Positions 1-7,655 of a DNA stretch of 15,888 nt are shown piece after piece. The DNA is from CAZEDU01 sp964511185 (lineage in GTDB: Bacteria > Myxococcota > Myxococcia > Myxococcales > Myxococcaceae): the NCBI GenBank assembly GCA_964511185.1, contig CAZEDU010000119.1, forward strand, positions 1-15,888, written 5' to 3'. Position 1 is the first letter of the stretch. The number at the start of each line of letters is the position of its first letter. The notes below the pieces were generated by a model. The model made no database searches. It saw only the letters and a program-made list of their open reading frames with translations, and was not told where the DNA came from. A program made the position numbers and the translations under genes.

Positions 1-664
1 GAGCACCAGAGGGGAGCTCGGCTTGAATTCCGGCAATCAGAGTTTCGATCCGGTGCCGACGTTCTTGGTCACTGAGACCTGCCCAACAGGGCAGAGGGGT
101 GAGTGAAAGAGAGACGACTTCCGCCCAGCGGGGGTCCAGCCTGTGAGACTTGGTGTCTGTGGTGGCCTCAGCGTTCCAGCGCTTGGTCCAGTTGAACCAG
201 CGAAATTCGCGGCGGCTATCGCCAAGCAGCTGTTGAAGTGCCGAGAGGCCAGGCCACTCCGAACATCGTCGTACCAAGCGCTCCTTGACTCCGTGAGCCA
301 GGATGTATCGAAGTCGTCCAATCAGGGCATCGTCATCAAGCACAGGCTCTGCTGAGTATCTGCGCCCCCAGAACTTGCCTCGCCAATTCACCACGCGCCC
401 AACCTTCGTTGCGATGTTCCCCAGCAAGTACTTCATGAAGAAGGCCAGGTTGCCACTGGGTGTACGCACCAAAAGGTGAACATGGTTCGACGTGACTATG
501 AAGGCGAAGAGCTCGACTCGATAGAGTTGAACAGCTCTGGCCAGCACGCCGCCTACGAGCTCATTGACCTCGGTGGATGGTCGCAGCAGCAGTCGCGATT
601 GCTGCGTCCTTGCCGTGACGAAATGAATCTCTCCCGGAGTGTGCATTCGAATCGGCCAACCCAT
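1..664 (-). CDS. REP-associated Y1 (IS200-like) tyrosine transposase, 3' end beyond window
   Basis: Seen: an open frame runs from an ATG at 664 to the window edge without a stop, giving about 221 residues so far. A GGGAGG Shine-Dalgarno sequence (complement of 672-677) lies 7 bases upstream of the ATG, which fixes the start. Early in the protein is FAFIVTSNHVHLLV, containing the His-x-His (HUH) metal motif of Y1 transposases. It follows an N-terminal GEIHFVTART strand. Further on come FMKYLLGNIATKVG, NWRGKFWGRRYS and RLRYILAHGVKERLV, all typical of the REP-associated group (TnpA-REP, RAYT). Known: these single-copy domesticated enzymes nick single-stranded REP palindromes and are linked to their spread. 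The catalytic Tyr is probably the one in the region after WGRRY. The gene lacks its C-terminus only because the window ends. It is read towards the edge, with a repeat cluster upstream at 779-833. Confidence 0.85.
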   Translation of the reverse strand, partial: MGWPIRMHTPGEIHFVTARTQQSRLLLRPSTEVNELVGGVLARAVQLYRVELFAFIVTSNHVHLLVRTPSGNLAFFMKYLLGNIATKVGRVVNWRGKFWGRRYSAEPVLDDDALIGRLRYILAHGVKERLVRRCSEWPGLSALQQLLGDSRREFRWFNWTKRWNAEATTDTKSHRLDPRWAEVVSLSLTPLPCWAGLSDQERRHRIETLIAGIQAELPSGA

Positions 665-671
665 GCCATCG

Positions 672-677
672 CCTCCC
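672..677 (-). promoter_or_regulatory. Shine-Dalgarno site deciding the transposase start
   Basis: On the minus strand the bases read GGGAGG, 7 bases before the ATG at 664. This supports 664 rather than the internal ATG at 646 as the start of the Y1 transposase. Confidence 0.6.
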
Positions 678-778
678 ACCATGCCGAACGCGAGTTTTGG
701 CGTGCAAAGCAATCGCGATGCCAATTCGAGTCGACAGCAAGTGAGAAAGGAGGAGAGGGAAGAGAGACAGAATCGTCT

Positions 779-833
779 GACACCTCACCCGACACCTCAC
801 CCGGACACCTCACCCGGTCTGACACCTCACCCG
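779..833. repeat. Four-copy 13-base direct repeat upstream of the Y1 transposase
   Basis: The 13-mer GACACCTCACCCG occurs exactly at 779-791, 791-803, 804-816 and 821-833. The first and fourth copies are preceded by TCT, so the minus strand reads GGTGAGGTGTCAGAC there. The cluster ends in a CCCGGGCCCGGG palindrome (829-840). It lies between the transposase start and the end of the beta-helix lipoprotein gene. RAYT genes are often flanked by the repeats they act on, so these could be REP-related target units, but the copies lack an obvious stem-loop of their own. That link is inference. Confidence 0.75.
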
Positions 834-857
834 GGCCCGGGCTGCTCGCTGCAACTT

Positions 858-2366
858 CTAGCAGTGCTCGATCGCCCCAATATCCGGAGCATTCCCGCAA
901 AACGGCAGACCAACATCCGAGCCTTGGTCGATCGCGGCCGCCGGCAGCTCTGGGCTCGCCGACCAATCAATCGGCGCTTGCTTCGAACTCACGTCCATAC
1001 CGGTGGACTGCCAAGTGGTCAGAGGCACCGGGTCCGCGAGACCGATCTTCACCGAAGCCTGCTCCGGGTAGAGGTTCGAGCGCATCACCAGCCCGGGCCA
1101 AGCCTCGCCCAGCTTCAGTCCAGCGCTCGAGTCGAGCACATTATTCTCGACCGACAGATTGCTGGTAGGCCCCCCGGTACCGTGTCCAATCGACAGCGCA
1201 TATCCGTCGACGCGCGCGATGGTGTTGTGCATCACCCGCGCGCCCTCTGAGTTCTCGATCTGCATTCCGGCCGCCGGCAGGTCGGGCGCGGACGCCAGGT
1301 CATGGATGCGGTTGTGTCGAATCACCACGTTCTGCGGCACGGCGCCTTCGTGGTTACCGCCGAGCGCGATTCCGGTCCCTGCCTCATAAATCTCATTCCC
1401 CTCAATGAGCAGATCCGACACCGAGTAGTGCGCGACCAGCGCAGTGCCGCGCATGCCCGGCTTCGACGGAAACCCGTGCATCAGGTTGTTCCGCACGACG
1501 ATTCGTCGGCACGTCTTCAAGTCCACCGCGTTCTCGCGGTTGCCGTACAGGTGATTCCCTTCGATGACGAGCCCCTCGGCCGGCGCCTCGTTGTTGAACG
1601 TCTCGGGGCCCAAGCACTGCACCGAGTCCCCCGAGTTCGAATGAATCTCGTTGTTGCGCACCACGATGTCGCGCGAGGTGGTCTGCACCAGCACGCCATG
1701 CGAGTCGTCGTTGCCGCGCGAGAAGTGGTGAATGCGGTTGTTCTCGATGACGACGTTGCGCGCGCCGCCAAAGGTGGTGATGCCGGCGCCGAGCGTGCCG
1801 TGATGCACCTCGGAGCTCGCGAACGTCGACCCATCGGTGTCGCCCTTAAAACTCACCGCGTAGCGCGGCTGATTCTGGACGTCGATCTCGAAGCCCTGCA
1901 CCACCCAATGCGGCCGCTCGAACTGCACCACCGCGCCCACGCCCTTGCCGGGCACGAGCTTGGGCTGCCCCTCGCCGAAGAGCGTGATCTTCGCCTCGGG
2001 TGTCCCGCCCTGCACCGCGCCACCGATGAAAAGGATCTCCGCGTACGTACCCGCGCGCACGCGAATGCCGTCCCCCGCGCGCGCCTCTGTCAGCGCGCGA
2101 CCGATGGTGCGAAAGGGCGCCTCGGCGCTCCCGTTCGCCGAGTCATCGCCTTGCGGGCTCACCACCCAGAGGCGCGCGAATGGCTGCGACGGCTCGACGG
2201 GCGTCTCGGTCGGACCGATGGGGCCACCCTCGCCGGGCGCGACAGGCGCTCCGCCGAAGACATCGCCACCGCTCCGTCGTTCATCGGGGTCTGGTGCGCC
2301 TCCACCGCCACAGGCAATCAACGCAGCAACCAAAGGCACGGACAGCAGGATACGAATGCGAGACAA
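858..2366 (-). CDS. Parallel beta-helix lipoprotein (DUF1565/NosD-like)
   Basis: 502 residues. The N-terminus is a lipoprotein signal peptide with lipobox LIAC (acylated Cys at residue 19), then a Gly/Pro/Asp-rich linker to about residue 65. Residues 66-120 match the DUF1565-type entry of secreted beta-helix proteins: VSPQGDDSANGSAEAPFRTI, then AGDGIRVRAGTY. The rest is built of about eight helix coils ending in Asn-containing turns (NNRIHHF, NNEIHSN, GNHLYGN, NNLMHGF, GNEIYEA, HNRIHDL, HNTIARV). It closes with PDIGAIEHC. This fold is used by polysaccharide lyases, epimerases and glycan-binding proteins. No catalytic residues can be assigned here, so an enzyme activity is not claimed. Start: a TTG at 2366 preceded by a strong AGGAGGAG. 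It is the last gene of the polysaccharide block, separated from the ligase gene by the N gap. It probably sits in the outer membrane or periplasm and may act on the exported glycan (inference). Confidence 0.85.
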   Translation of the reverse strand: MSRIRILLSVPLVAALIACGGGGAPDPDERRSGGDVFGGAPVAPGEGGPIGPTETPVEPSQPFARLWVVSPQGDDSANGSAEAPFRTIGRALTEARAGDGIRVRAGTYAEILFIGGAVQGGTPEAKITLFGEGQPKLVPGKGVGAVVQFERPHWVVQGFEIDVQNQPRYAVSFKGDTDGSTFASSEVHHGTLGAGITTFGGARNVVIENNRIHHFSRGNDDSHGVLVQTTSRDIVVRNNEIHSNSGDSVQCLGPETFNNEAPAEGLVIEGNHLYGNRENAVDLKTCRRIVVRNNLMHGFPSKPGMRGTALVAHYSVSDLLIEGNEIYEAGTGIALGGNHEGAVPQNVVIRHNRIHDLASAPDLPAAGMQIENSEGARVMHNTIARVDGYALSIGHGTGGPTSNLSVENNVLDSSAGLKLGEAWPGLVMRSNLYPEQASVKIGLADPVPLTTWQSTGMDVSSKQAPIDWSASPELPAAAIDQGSDVGLPFCGNAPDIGAIEHC

Positions 2367-2371
2367 AGGGG

Positions 2372-2379
2372 CTCCTCCT
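2372..2379 (-). promoter_or_regulatory. Strong ribosome binding site supporting a TTG start
   Basis: The minus strand reads AGGAGGAG, 5 bases upstream of the TTG at 2366. No ATG or GTG lies nearby in frame, and the signal peptide starts right after the TTG. This sets the start of the beta-helix lipoprotein. Confidence 0.65.
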
Positions 2380-2416
2380 GGTGAAGCCCCGACAACACCG
2401 CTGCGCGTCCGCTGCT

Positions 2417-2443
2417 NNNNNNNNNNNNNNNNNNNNNNNNNNN
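2417..2443. other. Assembly gap of 27 N
   Basis: A run of 27 undetermined bases between the O-antigen ligase and the beta-helix lipoprotein. The stop codon of the ligase must lie in or just after it. The ligase frame stays open through the gap and would otherwise run about 85 bases into the lipoprotein gene. The true gap length may differ from 27. Confidence 0.99.
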
Positions 2444-3687
2444 CGGACGTCGGGCTCCCTCGCCTGTGTGGCCGCCGCGCTCGTCTGCGGTGTGGTCACG
2501 GCGACCCGGCAAGCGGTCGAGCACAGCGCCAGCAGCACGAAGAGGTGAGGGGAGAGCACGAACCCGGCCGACAGGTTGCAAACCAGGTAGCCCGCCGCCG
2601 CCGACTCCAGCCCGCGCGCGAGCCACCCGAGCGCGCTCCCGGGCCCCACGCGGTACGGCTCCGCCACCGCGCCACCGACGAAGGCGAGGAACAGCAGGAA
2701 CCCCAGCCACCCCAGCTCGGCGACGACTTGGAGGAACACGTTGTGCGCGGCGTACGCGCGTCCCATGTCTGGATCCGCGTAGAGCGCCCAGGCCGGCCGG
2801 AAGGTGTTGAAGCCCACGCCGATCAGCGGGTGCGCCTGGCTCATGTTCTCGGTCACCTGCCAGGCGTGGATTCGCCCGAGCGCCGAGGCGTCGACGTGAA
2901 AGGCGGTCACCGTCTCGGTTCGGGTCCAAAACGAGGTGGGCGCGAACGCGAGGAGCCCTCCCATCACCAGCCCCACCACCGCGGCCTGCCCGAACCGCTT
3001 CGTCCGCAAGAGCCACAGCCCCAACGCGGCCATCAGACCCACGAAAGCCCCGCGCGAGTGGCTGAGCACGATCGCGGTCGTCGCGAGCGCGGCGGCCAAG
3101 GCGCCCAAGGCGCGAAGGCTCCATCGGCCGGGCCGCACCACCAGCGCCAGCGCCAGCGGCACGACGATCACCAACGCCATCGCCAATCGATTCGGATCCG
3201 CGTAGCTGCCGACCCACCGCGCGCGAAAGCCTTCGACCAGATCCTCGCCCGCCAGGTACCACTGAATCGCGCCCACCGAGGTGACGCACGAGGCGAGCAC
3301 CCACGCGACGCAGAAGACGACGAGCCGCCGCGGCGTGGTGATCAAGTTCACCGCGGTGAAGAAGATGGCCACCAACTTGAGCAGCTCGAGCGCCGAGTCG
3401 CGGGTCATCTCGGGGCTCACCGACCAACGGATCGACGCGAACGCCAGCGCTCCGAACAGAAGGAGCGCCCACCCGGCCGGACCGCCCAAGAGGACCGGCT
3501 CGCGCTGCCCCACCTTCCGAATGAGCAGCAGGCCGACCGCGGCGATCGACGTGACGAGCGCCGGCCGCAGCACCTGCGTCGCCGGAATCCACTCGGTCGG
3601 CGCGGCGTACATCACCACCCCGAACGCGACCAAGCACGCGAAGGCAAGGCCATCTTTGGCAGGGGACCGCATCGCCATGTCACTCAT
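2444..3687 (-). CDS. O-antigen ligase/polymerase family membrane protein (Wzy/WaaL-like), 3' end in gap
   Basis: 414 readable residues, very hydrophobic, with about ten to twelve predicted membrane segments. Motifs typical of the O-antigen ligase (Wzy_C) family are present: ADPNRLAM at 163-170, LSHSRGAF at 208-215, HPLIGVGFNTF at 286-296 and AHNVFLQVVAELGWLG at 314-329. The last is the periplasmic loop with the conserved His. Family members either polymerise lipid-linked repeat units (Wzy) or ligate finished glycan to an acceptor (WaaL), and the two cannot be separated by sequence alone. The start ATG at 3687 overlaps the upstream stop as ATGA (3684-3687), so the two genes are probably translationally coupled. 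ATGs at 3678 and 3672 are alternatives. The C-terminus after EPDV is lost in the N run, though the visible length is near the family norm, so little is missing. Confidence 0.88.
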
Positions 3688-6335
3688 GAAGACCCTTTCA
3701 CGGGCGCGAGAGCCGCTCTCGCGGACCCGACTGGTCTGCGTCCCCAGGCCTCACACCACCCAACGTGTGCCTGGACGCAGCGGTGAAGTGGAAAGCGCTC
3801 GACCACCCGCCGTCGCGCCTGTTCGCCCAACGCGCGCCGGAGGGAGGGGCTCAAGGCGAGCGCGTCGAGCGCGTGCGCCAACGCCTCCGCGTGGCCCGGC
3901 GGTGTCAGCAGCCCGCTGACGCCGTGCTCGATGAGCTCGGGGATGCCTCCCACCTGGGACGCCACGACGGGCTTGCCCATCGCCATCGCCTCCACGATGG
4001 TGAGCCCGAAGGCTTCGGCCCACACGGCCGGGTGCACGAACACGTGCGCGCTCCGCAGCTGGGCGGGCACATCGTCGCTCAAACCCACCCACTCCACGCG
4101 GCGCTCCAGGCCGAGCTCTCGCGTCAGCGCGAGCAGCCGCGGCGCCTCCGGACCATCTCCCACCACCCGCAAGCGGGCACCAGGCATACGCATGCGCGCG
4201 AGCGCTCGGATCAAATGGTCGACCCCTTTGTCCGCGATGAGGTACGCCACCACCGCGATGGTGAAGGGCTGCGTCGTCGGGGGCTCGAGGACCGGGGCGA
4301 ACCGCTCGACGTCGACGCCGTTGTAGAGGGTGCAGACCCGCTCGCCCTGGAGCCCGAAGCGCGCGCGGTCTCGCTCCCGGACGTAGTCCGAAACCCCGGC
4401 GATCGCGGTGATGCGCAGCACCGTGAGCCGGTCGACCAGGCGGCGAACCCCGGACATCCACCGCTCGCTTCGGGGCCGCGAGGCAGTCGACGCCGCAGGG
4501 CCCGAGGTGTGGTCGACGAAGAGCACGCGCGCGGGCATCGCCGCATAGGCCAGCAAGGCCATGCGGCTTCGCGGCGCGAACATGTTGAGGTGAAGGACGT
4601 CGTAGCTGGACAGCCGGCGCACGCCGCGCCAGGTCGACTGGTCGAGCGCCTCGAGCGTGCTCCAGCCCGCGCCGGCGCGGGCGAGCGCCTCCGCGAACTG
4701 CGGGTGCACCGGCGCGCGCCCGAACACGTCGATGGCGTGCCCTCGCCGCGTGGCTTCCTCGCAGATCGCGGCGATCCACGCCTCGAACGAGCCCAGCTTG
4801 CGCGGCGCCAGGTTCATCAGCACCGCGATGCGCATCGGGCGCGTGGAGGGCTCACTCCGCCAGCGCGAGACGAGCGCCTGCGCCGCCAGGTACGCCAAGC
4901 CGAACATCGCCCCCGCGAGCGCGAGCGTGCCCAGCCGCGCGAGGAAGCCGCCGGTGGGCTCGAGACTCAGCCCCGCCAGCTGCGCCATCGACAGCGCCGC
5001 GGCGCCCACCGCGGACGCGAAGAGCGCCGCCGCTGCCCGCCGAATCGGCAGCACCTCGAGTACTGAGCCCGCACCGAGCGCGCGCGGCAGCCGCGCCAAG
5101 AGGAGCGCCTTCCCGACCAGCTCCACCAGCGCCCAAGCGCCGATCGCGCCCATCACGCCCAGCCGGGTGACGCCCCAATAGACGAGCGGCACCGTGAGCG
5201 CCGCCTTCGCGAAGTAGGTGAGGAACAGCCAGCGCGTCTGGTTGCGCGCGCGCAGGGCCGCGTCCATCGGCAGCGACGCGAGCAGCACGCCGAGCGTCGC
5301 GACGCGAAAGATGGGGACCGCGGGGAGGAACTTGTCGCCGAATAAAGTGCCGATGAAGGTCGGCGCTATGAAGAAGAGAAAGAGCGCGAGCGGCACGAAG
5401 ACGAACAGCAGCTTGGACGCCGCGTCGCGGAAGAGCTCGGGGCCCTGCGGCATCTTCCCGACGCGCTCCGCCTCGCCCAGCCGCACCATCAGCACCTCGC
5501 CCGTCGGCTGGTACAACATGTCGACGAGCGGAAGTTGAAAGCAGCCGACCGCGTAGATGGCGAACACCGCGGCAGGCAGCAGCGCCGAGACGGCGTACTG
5601 GTGCGCGAGCGATTGCGGCACGCTGAACAACATCGCGGTGCCGAAGGGGAGCGCGTACCCGAGTTGCGAGCGGAGCCCGGCGCCGTTCCACCAGTCTCCC
5701 CGGGCTGGGGTCACCACCCCCAACCAGCTCGCCGCCAGCCGGCAGGACATCACGGCCAACAGGCCGAGCAGCGCGCCTTCGAGCCCAAAGCCGAGAAGAA
5801 CAGGCGCGATGATCGCCACCGCTTTGGAGAGCTCGGAGCCGGCGAAGACCGCCGCCGATAGCTTGGTGCGGCCCTGGGCGGTGAGCGAGCTCTCCAGCGC
5901 GTTCGCGCCCAGCAGCGCGAAGACGTAGCCGGCGAGGAGCCACCGAAAGCCGGCCAGCGCCGGGTTGTCGAAGACGCGCGCGACGAAGGGCAGCAGCCCC
6001 GCCACGAGCGCGGCGCCGATCGCGCCAGCCCCCAAGAGATAGACGTTCGTCTGAAAGAGAAACGCGCGGCGCTCGGGCGCGCGGGGCAGGAAGAAGTAGA
6101 GCCCTTGCGTCATCCCGAACGGCAGGAGCGTCGCCAGCGTCATCGAGATGAGGAAGAGCTGCTTGTAGGTACCGTAGTCGTCGAGGGAGAGCCGCCGCGC
6201 GAGCACCAACGGAATGGAGAAGGTCACCGCGATGGCGAGGAAGCGCGCGATCACCAGCGGCGCGACCGCCTTGACCAAGGGCTCAGTCGCGGCTGGAGAC
6301 GAGGCGCCACGCATGCGCGCACAGTGAGGGCGCAT
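3684..6335 (-). CDS. Fused polysaccharide flippase (Wzx-like) and GT4 glycosyltransferase
   Basis: 883 residues in one frame. Residues 1 to about 490 form a polysaccharide-export flippase (PST/MATE-like MOP superfamily): many membrane helices, an N-terminal SLDDYGTYKQLFL after helix 1, and a mid-domain YQPTGEVLMVRLGEAER typical of oligosaccharide flippases. Residues 501-883 form a complete GT-B glycosyltransferase of family GT4. It starts with MRIAVLMNL and has a loop with YNGVDVERF (671-679), ADKGVDHLIRAL (701-712), VVGDGPE (724-730) and the E-x7-E donor-site motif EAFGLTIVE (Glu774, Glu782). Flippases move lipid-linked repeat units across the inner membrane, and GT4 enzymes add sugars on the cytoplasmic face. 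The fusion would therefore couple the last sugar addition to export (inference). The joint is RWRSEPSTRP before Met501. A TGA lies in the neighbouring frame just before this Met, so an ancestral two-gene arrangement fused by a small indel is possible. The start at 6335 has no strong ribosome site; Met8 at 6314 is an alternative. First gene of the block. Confidence 0.85.
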   Translation of the reverse strand: MRPHCARMRGASSPAATEPLVKAVAPLVIARFLAIAVTFSIPLVLARRLSLDDYGTYKQLFLISMTLATLLPFGMTQGLYFFLPRAPERRAFLFQTNVYLLGAGAIGAALVAGLLPFVARVFDNPALAGFRWLLAGYVFALLGANALESSLTAQGRTKLSAAVFAGSELSKAVAIIAPVLLGFGLEGALLGLLAVMSCRLAASWLGVVTPARGDWWNGAGLRSQLGYALPFGTAMLFSVPQSLAHQYAVSALLPAAVFAIYAVGCFQLPLVDMLYQPTGEVLMVRLGEAERVGKMPQGPELFRDAASKLLFVFVPLALFLFFIAPTFIGTLFGDKFLPAVPIFRVATLGVLLASLPMDAALRARNQTRWLFLTYFAKAALTVPLVYWGVTRLGVMGAIGAWALVELVGKALLLARLPRALGAGSVLEVLPIRRAAAALFASAVGAAALSMAQLAGLSLEPTGGFLARLGTLALAGAMFGLAYLAAQALVSRWRSEPSTRPMRIAVLMNLAPRKLGSFEAWIAAICEEATRRGHAIDVFGRAPVHPQFAEALARAGAGWSTLEALDQSTWRGVRRLSSYDVLHLNMFAPRSRMALLAYAAMPARVLFVDHTSGPAASTASRPRSERWMSGVRRLVDRLTVLRITAIAGVSDYVRERDRARFGLQGERVCTLYNGVDVERFAPVLEPPTTQPFTIAVVAYLIADKGVDHLIRALARMRMPGARLRVVGDGPEAPRLLALTRELGLERRVEWVGLSDDVPAQLRSAHVFVHPAVWAEAFGLTIVEAMAMGKPVVASQVGGIPELIEHGVSGLLTPPGHAEALAHALDALALSPSLRRALGEQARRRVVERFPLHRCVQAHVGWCEAWGRRPVGSARAALAPVKGSS

Positions 6336-6387
6336 CCTGGGCGCGGCAACTCATCCCCAGTTCGAGCGATTGGGAGAGAATTTGACA

Positions 6388-6421
6388 GACGAAGAAGAAC
6401 AAAAAGACGAAGAAGAACAAA
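6388..6421. repeat. Two-copy purine-rich direct repeat, 18-base period
   Basis: The 16-mer GACGAAGAAGAACAAA occurs at 6388-6403 and 6406-6421, separated by two bases. It lies about 50 bases upstream of the flippase-GT gene (minus strand), in a low-GC patch unlike the surroundings. A TTGACA sits just before it on the plus strand (6382-6387), but no matching -10 element or downstream plus-strand gene is visible. It may be part of the promoter region of the polysaccharide block; this is only a positional guess. Confidence 0.6.
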
Positions 6422-6534
6422 CCGACAAATGGCGAGGGGTGACGTGTGACGAGGTCGCCCGTTTTTCAACCCCTAGGGCGCACTTGGGGCCCGAGCGTAA
6501 GGTTCGATCCATGACTGTCGTCAGTGTGTCCCTC

Positions 6535-6864
6535 TCACCTCACGCGCACCGTCATCTTTCGAAAGACCTGCTCGACGCCGTCGAGCGCCTTGAGCCTATC
6601 GACGGTGCTCTGATCATGGCCCAATGAGGATAGGCGACCAGCGCGCGAGCCATGGGTCTGGGTGTAGCGAGAGCGATGCGCTGGCGACGTGGAGCTGCGC
6701 GGCGGCCGCTCCCGAGACCCAGGCGAGCTCGAGCGCGTGCCGGCCCGCCTCGAGCGCGCCGACTTGAACGGCCTGCGTCAGCAGCGTGCGCCCCGCGGCC
6801 CAGACTCACAACCCGTAGCGCCCGAGACGAAGGCGAGAAGAAGTGGCAGGGTGAATCGACGCAT
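6535..6864 (-). pseudogene. Decayed small lipoprotein gene
   Basis: A lipoprotein signal peptide starts at an ATG at 6864 (MRRFTLPLLLAFVSGATGC, lipobox ATGC) but meets a TGA at 6778-6780 after 28 residues. The protein-like reading resumes in a second frame at 6805-6614, with LLTQAVQVGALEAGRHALEL and then AWVSGAAAAQL. This resembles the beta-sandwich style of secreted PA14/carbohydrate-binding domains, but the match is weak. It then returns to the first frame at about 6640 with TVDRLKALDGVEQVFRKM and a TGA at 6535. Two compensating shifts in one roughly 110-residue gene explain all three pieces. The family is not recognised. It is either a true pseudogene or the result of sequence errors. Confidence 0.5.
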
Positions 6865-6924
6865 CGAGGCGCGCGCTCTGTACCCGTTCACGCGCGTGTG
6901 CGCGACGAAGAGGAAAGCCCGGTC

Positions 6925-7053
6925 CTACTTGCCGTTCCACGAACCCCCGGGCCAGCTCTGCCAGAAGCGTAAAATCCCATGGTGGGGGTTCTGCACAAAC
7001 GCGTGGAGTCGGCCGTCATACCCCTGCACGAGGCTCGCCTTCGACCAAACACC
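6925..7053 (-). pseudogene. Remnant of a PLL/fucolectin-like beta-propeller repeat
   Basis: The minus strand encodes GVWSKASLVQGYDGRLHAFV followed by RFWQSWPGGSWNGK and a TAG at 6925. The pattern W-S-x-x-x-S-L ... DGRLxxFV ... W-Q ... PGGSW-x-G is that of one blade of PLL-type lectin propellers found in many secreted bacterial proteins. Only one repeat is left, with no start codon. Its 5' side runs, out of frame, into the 3' end of the neighbouring repeat-protein gene (overlap 7016-7053), which suggests a recombination junction near 7055. Confidence 0.5.
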
Positions 7054-7655
7054 ACCAGTAGTCCGAGTCTTCGGGGTCGGCCTGAATGAGCCGAGTGGCG
7101 ATCGCCGCGGCCTCTTTCCAGTGCCCCAGGTCTTCGTGGGCAGACATCGCCACCCACTCGAGTCGCAACCATTCGCCGCAGCGCTGGGTGAAATCGGCGA
7201 CCAGCTTTAGCCCGGCTTGGGCGTCGCCGTCGTTGACCAGCCGTTCGCCCATCGCCAGCGTGCGCTGCTTGTCGCAGCCGAGCGCGGTGAGCTGCGCGTC
7301 GAGCGAACGGCGCTGAACGGTGGCCGCGTCATCGGGTCGGTTCGACTTGCGGTAAGCGTCGGCAAGCTCGCGGGCGATCGTTTCGTTCGCCGGGGCGCGT
7401 TCGAACTCTTGCTCGAGGCGCGCGGGTGAGCCGGTCGGCATAGTTGCCGACGCTTTCGGTGCGTTGGGTCAGCGCCCATGGAATGGCGAGCCCCGCCGCG
7501 AGCACGACGCCTTCAAGCACCACGACTTTGATCAGTCGCCCGCGCCGTTGTTCGCGCCAAAACTGCCGCTCGTCGTCGTCGGTCGGCACCGGGCGTTTCG
7601 CGCTCCGCACCACCATTGTTCCGGCGATCAAAATCGGCGAGGCCTCGTCGATCAC
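7016..7655 (-). pseudogene. Frameshifted membrane-anchored TPR-like protein
   Basis: The 5' part (GTG at 7655, or ATG at 7616) encodes a charged N-terminus, RQFWREQRRGRLIK, and one membrane helix (VVVLEGVVLAAGLAIPWAL), then VGNYADRLTR. The 3' part lies in the next frame, with ARLEQEFERAPANETIAREL, ADAYRKSNRPDDAATVQRR and WKEAAAIATRLIQADPED, ending with TGA at 7016. The helix-pair spacing and the A/L/Y pattern are TPR-like. Removing one base in the CCCGCGCGCC stretch near 7413 joins the parts into one protein of about 200 residues: a cytoplasmic tail, an anchor and a periplasmic helical-repeat domain. The 3' part alone (7016-7441) could be called as a separate 141-residue protein. The C-terminus is probably not original, because it is read over a lectin remnant. 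Function unknown. Confidence 0.6.

Noticed and set aside
779..833. CRISPR array
   Set aside because: Copies are only 13 bases with spacings of 0-4 bases, far too short for repeats and spacers, and no cas gene is present.
476..1168. Plus-strand open frame of 230 codons
   Set aside because: It covers the antisense of the Y1 transposase, the repeat cluster and the lipoprotein end; Ser/Arg/Pro-rich without motifs.
1945..3786. Plus-strand open frame of 613 codons opposite the lipoprotein and ligase
   Set aside because: Composition is dominated by Arg, Gly, Pro and His, it crosses the N gap, and the minus strand has clear family motifs.
3765..5066. Plus-strand open frame of 433 codons opposite the glycosyltransferase
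   Set aside because: Antisense shadow; no motifs, Arg/His-rich.
6382..6387. Plus-strand promoter with TTGACA
   Set aside because: The -10 position holds AGACGA and there is no plus-strand gene downstream.
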